Shown: piece by piece, positions 41,213 through 47,573 of the stretch
How positions within the stretch are numbered: position 1 is the first letter of the stretch
Layout: each line of letters begins with the position of its first letter
Program-made: the position numbers and the translations under genes
The notes under the pieces: model-generated
The model's database searches: none
What the model was told of the DNA's origin: nothing
The model's input: only the letters and a program-made list of their open reading frames with translations
Assembly: GCA_020353195.1 (NCBI GenBank)
Contig: CP070691.1
Coordinates: 2,232,987 to 2,280,559 of the forward strand
Reading direction: 5' to 3'
Length of the DNA: 47,573 bases
Source: Phycisphaerales bacterium
Lineage (GTDB): Bacteria; Planctomycetota; Phycisphaerae; UBA1845

Positions 41213-44200
41213 CTACGGCGTCGCGTGGACGGCCTCGACGGAGTAAGCGGCCCCGACGCCGTGACAGGTCACGCACGTCTCCGTGAACGTTCCGGCAAGC
41301 GTCGTCGCGTCCACGTGAGCCGCTGTCCCGGCCGAGTCGTGGCACGACGTGCAGGCCACCATCCAGGTCCGCATGTTCGACCGGACCGGCGGCGTCTTCC
41401 AATCATCGTTTACGTGGCACTCGTGGCACTCGGCCGCCTCACCCGGCATCGAGGAGATCAGCAGGTGGCTGAAGTCCGTGAGCCCGCCGTGCCCGGCCAT
41501 CTCGTAGGGCAGATTGGTCAGGTTCCGAGCGTTGTGTAGCTTATGGACCATGATCCGCAGGTCCACGCTCTCATAGGTTCCGCCGTCCTGCGTTCCCGCC
41601 GTATGGCAGGCCAGGCAGCTCTCGACGCCATAACGCTGGAAGCCGTGGAAGGCCAGCCGCCCGTGGCAGGCGTTGCAGGAGGCCGTATCCACCGTACCCG
41701 CGTACGGGACAATCGCACCGCCCGCCCCGAACGCCACGTCAAAGACGTCGGTCAGATAGGGCTCACGCTCACCATCCGTCGGCGTCGTCCGCCGGCCGTA
41801 CACGACCACCGAGTACGTGCCGTTGTCCAGCGGAGACCCGCCGGCCGTGTACTGCTGACCCCAACCCCCGTCGTACGAGAAGATCTGCTCAGCCGGCGGC
41901 TCGCCTATCGTGTTGAGCTGCGCCGGATAGTCAGCAGGCCATGGGTCCTCCGAGATGAACGTGTAGGTTCCGTCCACTGCGAAGTTGTCGATCCAGTTCG
42001 CCGGAGCGACCCCCAGAGCGCTGTTGTTCCACGGCCGCTGCGCCGGAATGATCGTCTGGTACAGCGACGTCGGCCCCGCGATGATCACTTCCATGCGATC
42101 CAGCGTGCTACCGTCGCCGGGGATGATTTCCAGCGGGTTGGCCGTGTCGTCCATCAGTTTGAACGTGACCTGGAAGAAGTCGCCGGGCTGGAAGAACGTG
42201 CCGCCGCCGCCGCTCATGCCACCGACGCTGACGATCTCAACCGCCGGGTTCGTGCCTTCCTGGGCCGGGTCGGTCGGGTGCTGGTGCGCCACTTCGGCAT
42301 CAGCGAACATGCCCGCCCCGTGACAACCTACGCACGTGGTGTCGTCGGGGAAGATATGGCTGATGCCGCCCGGCGCGACCCGGTACGTCGGGTCGCTCAG
42401 GTCTGCTTCGGTCAGCAAGCCGTCCGCGACCGCCGGGATAGTCTGATCCAGGATCGTGCCGGCGACGAAATCGATATCATCATGGCAGCTCGAGCAGTGC
42501 GACCGCGTAATGGCCGTGTACGCCTGACCTCCCTGGGCCGCGCCGCCGTGGCAGGCCTCACAGTCCATGGCCGCTTCGGGAATGATGGGGAATCCCACAT
42601 CAGAGAAGTCGTGCACGGACTCGCGATGCCCAATGACCTCGTACCGGTAAGGGTCGGCACCGTTCGCCGTCGCGGCCACGTTGGGCAGAGAGTGTCCTTG
42701 GTGCACCTTGTGAATCATCTCGGCCAGGTTGATGGTCACGCCCGGAGTCGTTGCCGGGTCGGTGATCAAGTCCTCGCCGCCCGCCGTGTGGCAGACGACG
42801 CAGCCGGTGACCGCAAAACGGTTGTTGCCGTGGATCTGGATATCGTTGTGGCAGGCATTGCACGCGTCGCGCGTGACGACCTGCCGCGCAGCCGGCGCCG
42901 GCGGACTCAGTGGGTCGTTCGCGACCACGAAATCGAACGTGGCATCGCCCGCCTTGCGGATGCTGCCGAACACGCGGCGCGACTCGATCAGGACGGTGTA
43001 AGTGCCATCCACGAGAGCCAGACCGGTGAGTTCGCCGTCGGCGGGGCCGTAGAACGGTGAGTCGTTCTCCGGCGCGGCATACACAGCGGGGAATGGATCA
43101 ACCGCGGTGTACGTATACGACCCGTCCGGGTTCTGGGCGAAGTGAGACACGTCGTTGTCCACCTCGATGACCCGCTGATAGTTGAACGACGGGCCGGACA
43201 CGTAGATCTGCAGACGGTCAAGGTCGCCGATATCGATCGGGTCACTCAGCTCATCCGTGACGGTAAAATCCACGGTGAATGCGCCGCCGGGCTCAACCGC
43301 AGCGCCGCCGTTGACATCGGTGATCGCGACGACCGTTTCGCCGAAGCCCGCCGGCGTATAGCGCAGGGCAGCGTCGGCCAGTGGCGCACCCGTCAGCGCC
43401 TCGTAGGCTGCCTGCAGCGCGCCCACCGCGTAGTCAGTGTTGTGCACGCCCAGGCTGCCGTCGTTGTCGACGTACTCATAGTTCCAGATTGCGTCCCTGA
43501 CTGTCTGCTCCAACGCGGGGTCCACTCCAGCGAGATCCCAATATGGGTAACTCCCGAGGAATACGGCGCCCGTACCCTCGATCGCTGCAAACACGACGTT
43601 GAGCAAACCTTCAACCTCGTCCTGGACACCGTCGATCGAGCCGTTGCCGTCAAAGTCGCCGAAAGCAGGCCGGTTGAAAACCGTAAGCGCACCGGTGTCG
43701 CCGTGACACGCGGATGCGTTGCAGGCGTTCTCGACGTTCTCGAACCCGTAGTCCGGGTCGTCCGGATCGTGAACGGCCATGTTGAACGAGTGCCCGCCGA
43801 CCTTCCCCGCGCCAGGGGCGGGGGCAGTGGGACTGGCCGCCATGTGGCAATCAACGCAGGTCGCCACCGTCGTGTGCCTCGAACTGCTCAGCGTAGCGCC
43901 AAAGTCGGCGGCGTTGATGCCTTGGAGCATTACGCCACCCAGCAGGTAGTGCGGCGTGAGGCTGGTGCCGCCAGGTGTCCGCCGCCCGTTGTGGCAAGTC
44001 ATGCAAGTTGCATTCGGCCCGGCATCGGCGAGCGCGACCCCCCCGGGTAACGTGACATCGTCAAACACCCGCAGCAGATCCTCCGACTGGGGCTTGCCGT
44101 GAGCCGCGTGGCATACCGAGCAGTCGAGCACACGGAACTCGCCGCTTTGGTCCCCGCTGGCCAGACCTTCGGAGAAGTCGATGAAGCCGTTGCCAGAGTG

Positions 44201-45853
44201 GCACATCCGGCACGAGGCCCGGTTCGGCTGGGTCCAATCATAGTGGCTCCAGGGGTCGGCTTGCTCGTCGGCGTGCCCGGCGTGCTGCCACTCAGCCCCT
44301 TCGGCGTGGCACGAACCGCAGAGCTGCGCCCCGCGGGTGTCCCGTCGCAGGAACGGCGTGCCGGCGTCGTTGTTGTGCGGTTCATGGCAGGTGCCGCACC
44401 GTACGCTGGTTCCGTCCAGGTGCAGCGCGATCTCGCTGCCCGCCTCCGGACCCGCAACCCCGCCCGCAGTTGCACTCATTCCCCAGTTGTGCGTATTGCC
44501 GTCCGAGCCGTCGCCCATCATGGTGCTCATGGCCCGACCGCCCGCCATGTGGCACGAACGGCACAGGTTCTCCTGGCCCTGGACGTCCAGCATCCCACCG
44601 GCAGGATCACCGTCCATGTCGTGGCACCGCCCGCAGGTGTACCTGATGTCGACCATGTGCGGAGGCTCCAGCGCTCCTCGAGTCGCGCCGGCCAAAGAGA
44701 GGCCGTCGCGCTCAAGCAGATCCCCGATGGATCCGACGCCGACGCCATCTACGGAAACCACCACGTTCTCGACATTCACGCCCCGGACGCCGCTGACCCC
44801 CGCCCTGCGAGGCGAAGAGCCGTCGGCGAGGGCGCGCCCGATTGAAGCTGGCGCGCCCCGCGCCGCCCGGCCCGGATGCAGAAGGACATCGTCCGCCTGG
44901 GCACTGAGCCGAGAGGGATCCCCGACCATCCCTATCCCCCTCAAGCCCCCAGTCGTGCAGACGACGTCGTATACCTCAATGGCTGAGTTGTTCTGGCTCG
45001 CCACGAACAGCCGGCCGCTGCCGTCGATCGCCACGTCGCAGGGCAACCGTACCTCACCCGGCCCCGTGCCATAGTGAATCAGCGGCTGGAACGTGGGGTC
45101 TAGCTCAGAGCCCGTCGAGCTGAACGCCCGGACCGTCCCCATCAGGGCGTCGGTAACGTAGATGTTGCTGCAGGAATCGACCGCCAGGCCCTCGGCGCGC
45201 GCAAACCACGCCTGCTCCGTGCCGCCGACGTACAGCGTCCGATAGCCAAACTTGAACTGCAAAAGCCCGGCAGTGTCGAAAACCTGGACCCGGAAATTAT
45301 CCACGTCGCTGACGATCACGTGGCCCAGAGCTGAGTCGATGGCGATGGCCTGAGGCGACTGGAACTCAGCGAGCCCAGAACCCTGCGACCCCCACACACG
45401 GGCCAACGCACCCGTCGCGCCGTCGAACACCAGAATCCGGTGCTCCTCACTGTCAGTGACGTACACCTCGCCGTTGGTGGAATCGATGGCGATGTCATTC
45501 GGTGCGGTCATCGTGAACGGTGTTGGATCCACCGTACCCAGACTCACAAATGACGCGTCATAGATGCCGACCGCCCCGTCCAGCCGGGAGATGAATACCC
45601 GACCATCGGGGTGAACGGCGATGCCCACCGGCGACTCCGCGATGGCGTAGACGTTGGCCACCGCTCCGGCCGCGTCGTATTCGACGACCTGGCCGCCCGG
45701 CGTGTCGGTCACATAGACACCGCCGCCTGGCGCTGGGGCCAGGCGTGCCGGATGATCAGTCCCACCAGTGAACGTGTCCGAATGCGTTACTCCCGTCGTC
45801 TGGCCGAGCACAGCACTCACGAGAACCATAAGAGTTGTAGCCGTCGTTTCCAC
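41213..45853 (-). CDS. Giant multiheme c-type cytochrome: NHL propeller plus MtrC/OmcA-like decaheme module
   Basis: The 1,546-residue exported protein has 18 CxxCH motifs plus one CxxxxCH (CNASACH, about residue 711), so up to 19 hemes. A signal peptide (ETTATTLMVLVSAVLGQ) leads into an NHL-type propeller (about 30-300; IAIDSTNGEVYVTDSEEHRI). Residues 407-720 hold nine heme sites (CGRCH first). Then comes an MtrC-like order: beta-barrel (about 838-950; LDRLQIYVSGPSFNYQ), five hemes (993-1181), beta-barrel (1208-1378; LDRMEVIIAGPTSLYQ) and five hemes (1388-1531). Each pentaheme opens with CNACHxxxxxHGxxRxxVxxCxxCH. In metal reducers such proteins pass electrons to extracellular acceptors. No porin or periplasmic partner is in the window. 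GTG 45853 was chosen because it has GGAG 7 bases upstream and starts a signal peptide; TTG 45967 is also in frame. Confidence 0.9.
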   Translation of the reverse strand: METTATTLMVLVSAVLGQTTGVTHSDTFTGGTDHPARLAPAPGGGVYVTDTPGGQVVEYDAAGAVANVYAIAESPVGIAVHPDGRVFISRLDGAVGIYDASFVSLGTVDPTPFTMTAPNDIAIDSTNGEVYVTDSEEHRILVFDGATGALARVWGSQGSGLAEFQSPQAIAIDSALGHVIVSDVDNFRVQVFDTAGLLQFKFGYRTLYVGGTEQAWFARAEGLAVDSCSNIYVTDALMGTVRAFSSTGSELDPTFQPLIHYGTGPGEVRLPCDVAIDGSGRLFVASQNNSAIEVYDVVCTTGGLRGIGMVGDPSRLSAQADDVLLHPGRAARGAPASIGRALADGSSPRRAGVSGVRGVNVENVVVSVDGVGVGSIGDLLERDGLSLAGATRGALEPPHMVDIRYTCGRCHDMDGDPAGGMLDVQGQENLCRSCHMAGGRAMSTMMGDGSDGNTHNWGMSATAGGVAGPEAGSEIALHLDGTSVRCGTCHEPHNNDAGTPFLRRDTRGAQLCGSCHAEGAEWQHAGHADEQADPWSHYDWTQPNRASCRMCHSGNGFIDFSEGLASGDQSGEFRVLDCSVCHAAHGKPQSEDLLRVFDDVTLPGGVALADAGPNATCMTCHNGRRTPGGTSLTPHYLLGGVMLQGINAADFGATLSSSRHTTVATCVDCHMAASPTAPAPGAGKVGGHSFNMAVHDPDDPDYGFENVENACNASACHGDTGALTVFNRPAFGDFDGNGSIDGVQDEVEGLLNVVFAAIEGTGAVFLGSYPYWDLAGVDPALEQTVRDAIWNYEYVDNDGSLGVHNTDYAVGALQAAYEALTGAPLADAALRYTPAGFGETVVAITDVNGGAAVEPGGAFTVDFTVTDELSDPIDIGDLDRLQIYVSGPSFNYQRVIEVDNDVSHFAQNPDGSYTYTAVDPFPAVYAAPENDSPFYGPADGELTGLALVDGTYTVLIESRRVFGSIRKAGDATFDFVVANDPLSPPAPAARQVVTRDACNACHNDIQIHGNNRFAVTGCVVCHTAGGEDLITDPATTPGVTINLAEMIHKVHQGHSLPNVAATANGADPYRYEVIGHRESVHDFSDVGFPIIPEAAMDCEACHGGAAQGGQAYTAITRSHCSSCHDDIDFVAGTILDQTIPAVADGLLTEADLSDPTYRVAPGGISHIFPDDTTCVGCHGAGMFADAEVAHQHPTDPAQEGTNPAVEIVSVGGMSGGGGTFFQPGDFFQVTFKLMDDTANPLEIIPGDGSTLDRMEVIIAGPTSLYQTIIPAQRPWNNSALGVAPANWIDNFAVDGTYTFISEDPWPADYPAQLNTIGEPPAEQIFSYDGGWGQQYTAGGSPLDNGTYSVVVYGRRTTPTDGEREPYLTDVFDVAFGAGGAIVPYAGTVDTASCNACHGRLAFHGFQRYGVESCLACHTAGTQDGGTYESVDLRIMVHKLHNARNLTNLPYEMAGHGGLTDFSHLLISSMPGEAAECHECHVNDDWKTPPVRSNMRTWMVACTSCHDSAGTAAHVDATTLAGTFTETCVTCHGVGAAYSVEAVHATP

Positions 45854-45971
45854 TCCGAGACTCCGTGTAAAGATCGAGGGTCTATCTGCTCCACGCTGCA
45901 CGCCCGCGTCGGGGCAAGTCAAACGTCCTTCTCCTCGTCGTTTGCGCAGCACTTCCGCTGTGTTCAAGCAA

Positions 45972-45985
45972 GCAATGCGCGTGCC
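45972..45985 (-). promoter_or_regulatory. Candidate sigma-54 promoter for the cytochrome gene
   Basis: The minus strand reads CGGCACGCGCATTGCTT. The core GGCACG-N4-TTGC agrees with the sigma-54 consensus TGGCACG-N4-TTGCW except for the first T, and the GG-N10-GC spacing is exact. Transcription would begin near 45960, leaving a leader of about 107 bases before GTG 45853. The site overlaps the start region of the longer ORF, which favours the shorter one. Confidence 0.45.
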
Positions 45986-46162
45986 GCCAACGGGATGTCA
46001 CGCACGCCAAAGCCCTTGACGCCCCGAATCCGTGAGCTAAACCCCCAATTGCCAAGGTATTAGGCGGCCACAAGGCCCTAGGGCCCATCGTCACGTTCCC
46101 CGGACCGCGTTCCCCGGTTTGAGACCGCACAAGCCCCCAGTCTCGGTTATGAGATGGGCAGG

Positions 46163-46993
46163 TTAGCTGGATGGGGCGAGAAACAGGGACTGGAATTCCG
46201 CGAAATCCGCCAGATCCACGTCCGTGTCGGAATCCAGCTGGAACGCCTCGCAGCCGGCCGCCGCCGCCACCTCCGGACCATCCATGCAATCGGCGAACAA
46301 CACGTAGTCGGCCAAGTCCACCACACCGTCGCCGTTACCGTCGCCGGGGCTGGGCACCCACTCGCTGATGGTAAGGTACGGCTTGCTCGTCGGGTCAGTA
46401 TCCAGGGCGTCGATGAACGCCTGATTCGCGGGCGCGCTGGTGCCCGGGTCGACCTGGAAACGGAAGGCAACCAGGTCGCCCCCGCTGATCAACGCCTCAT
46501 TCACTACCGCCCCGACGTCCAGGCTGTACTCGGTCGGATCCTGGTTCGGCTGGATCGTCACGCTCCCCTGCAGCTCAGTCGGCCCGGAGCCGAAATCGTC
46601 CATTGTCTCGAGGAAATCCGCCGGATAGGAATAAACGTGCACGTCCACGTCCGGGAACGGCCAGATTGGAGCCCCGCGAATCGTGAACGTTAATGTCGCC
46701 GAAACGGGCGGCCCCAGAGTGACGCCGGCAAGGCTGTACTCCCACACGACGCGATGTTCGACGGCCGTGCTCAGAGTGATCGACCCTTCGTAGCTCGATT
46801 CGTTGAAATACCAATCCGCGTCATCGGCCACACCGTCCAACGGGCCATATGTCCCTCCGTCAGCAAGCGTGCCGTCCTTCCCTGGATAAATAGGCGGCTC
46901 GACTGCTGTCACCGAGCCGCAGACCATCGACAGCCCGGCCAGCGCCAGCGCGGCGCCAGTCGTCACGCATTGCCAAGTCGTGTTCTTTGTCAT
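46163..46993 (-). CDS. Exported dockerin protein with DNRLRE-like domain
   Basis: The 276-residue protein starts at ATG 46993 with a signal peptide (MTKNTTWQCVTTGAALALAG, cleaved near VTA). The middle part resembles the DNRLRE/CBM-like beta domain common in surface proteins: GTYGPLDGVADDADWYFNES, VVWEYSLAGV, ATLTFTIRGAP, YSLDVGAVVNEALISGGDLV and TSKPYLTISEW. The C-terminus is a dockerin pair (GDGNGDGVVDLADYVLFADC, DSDTDVDLADFAEFQSLF). The longer in-frame extension to 47410 is Arg/Gly-rich and lacks a signal peptide, so it was not used. The gene probably encodes a surface-attached structural or binding protein; no enzyme motif is visible. Confidence 0.75.
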   Translation of the reverse strand: MTKNTTWQCVTTGAALALAGLSMVCGSVTAVEPPIYPGKDGTLADGGTYGPLDGVADDADWYFNESSYEGSITLSTAVEHRVVWEYSLAGVTLGPPVSATLTFTIRGAPIWPFPDVDVHVYSYPADFLETMDDFGSGPTELQGSVTIQPNQDPTEYSLDVGAVVNEALISGGDLVAFRFQVDPGTSAPANQAFIDALDTDPTSKPYLTISEWVPSPGDGNGDGVVDLADYVLFADCMDGPEVAAAAGCEAFQLDSDTDVDLADFAEFQSLFLAPSS

Positions 46994-47573
46994 TTCTATA
47001 TATATCTCTCTCGCCTCGTTCCTCTGTTCTACCCGCATCGCCCCTGGTCGATCGTAGGCGCGCTGAGCAGTGGGACCACTCTGCGCCAGGCCCTCCACGA
47101 CCGTGCGATAGTGGCCCACACCCGCCGACGAAGCCCGAGCCGGGCGCGTCAGACGCAGACCCGCTGACAACACCATGATCCCGTTCGCGACGCGCTGTGC
47201 CCCCCCGAAATCCCACGGACCCACCGCAGTTGGGGATTGCAGGTTCCGTGCCAGCCAGCCACGCTGCGCCCGGCCACACGCCGGCCTCCGCCCAGCCCCC
47301 GCTAACTCCTGCGTCGAACACGACTTGGCGGCGTAGCGCCGCCAGCCGCCAAACCGGCCAAGGCCTACCTTGCCTCCTTCCCAAGAAACGTCCGGCATCA
47401 TCCTTCTCACTTTTGGGATTCTCCCGTGTGGCTCGCGGCGCTCCAGTGGGCTGGGCTCACCCCCATGCGGGGCGGACCGGCGTGGGCACCGGCCCCACGC
47501 AACTCAGGTTCCCGCTCGCGGCTCAACGGGGCGGGATATCGTACGCTCCAACCGTCACCGAGCTGGCCCGACG
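46994..47573. other. Upstream region of the dockerin gene to window end
   Basis: About 580 bases contain no convincing gene. ORFs on both strands have Arg/Ala/Pro-rich translations. The promoter of the dockerin gene should lie here; the A/T-rich TATATATA just above the start, at about 46998-47005, is the only notable element. Confidence 0.35.

Noticed and set aside
41543..43060. Plus-strand ORF of 505 codons
   Set aside because: It is antisense to the multiheme cytochrome and rich in Arg, Val and Asp without any motif; the CxxCH sites on the minus strand are decisive.

Overview
The window looks like a chromosomal segment of a Planctomycetota bacterium, probably of Phycisphaerae type. GC is high throughout. 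Secreted proteins end in planctomycete-style dockerin repeats (DxDGDxDVDLxDF). There is a TIGR03790 protein, a run of DCNGNGVPD-type calcium-binding repeats, a NamZ/DUF1343 protein and a giant TPR/alpha-2-macroglobulin protein. All of this is inferred from protein sequence alone; no rRNA or tRNA gene was seen.

Region 1 (about 1-20350) is a glycan-degradation neighbourhood. It holds two GH43 enzymes (148-1821, 7650-8933), a GH20 hexosaminidase (10893-12584), a NamZ-type exo-muramidase (6350-7573) and a Tat-exported L-fucose-isomerase-like protein (9013-10581). It also holds an amidohydrolase (13840-15138) and four exported proteins that look like TIM-barrel hydrolases with no firm family (2023, 3523, 15475, 17820). 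No SusC/SusD pair or transporter is present. A decayed IS1380-type transposase and a lower-GC SnoaL-like gene at 12.99-13.84 kb mark a point of insertion. A SplB-like radical SAM gene (19457-20344) closes the region, preceded by two mutually exclusive hairpins.

Region 2 (20679-29525) is one gene of 2,948 codons. It encodes TPRs, macroglobulin domains and a second TPR/macroglobulin block. There is no thioester motif, and a secretin N-type (NolW-like) module sits near the place where a protease bait region would be. A short decayed stretch follows.

Region 3 (30045-36259) carries two dockerin proteins plus small genes for a YdcF-like and a DUF1428-like protein. The most striking feature of the window is here. 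The gene at 30045-32285 is interrupted by one in-frame UGA exactly where the first cysteine of a thioredoxin-like WCxxC site should be. A hairpin with a GGUC apical loop follows the UGA, so this is very probably a selenoprotein.

Region 4 (36473-46993, all minus strand) concerns heme and electron transfer. It includes a ferrochelatase/glutamyl-tRNA-reductase-like fusion, a small membrane protein and an exported protein with a C-terminal sorting-type tail. It also includes a 1,546-residue multiheme cytochrome with an NHL propeller, nine N-terminal heme sites and a complete MtrC/OmcA-like decaheme module, under a good candidate sigma-54 promoter. A further dockerin protein lies at the end. The cytochrome suggests extracellular electron transfer, and the fused heme enzyme could serve its heme demand.
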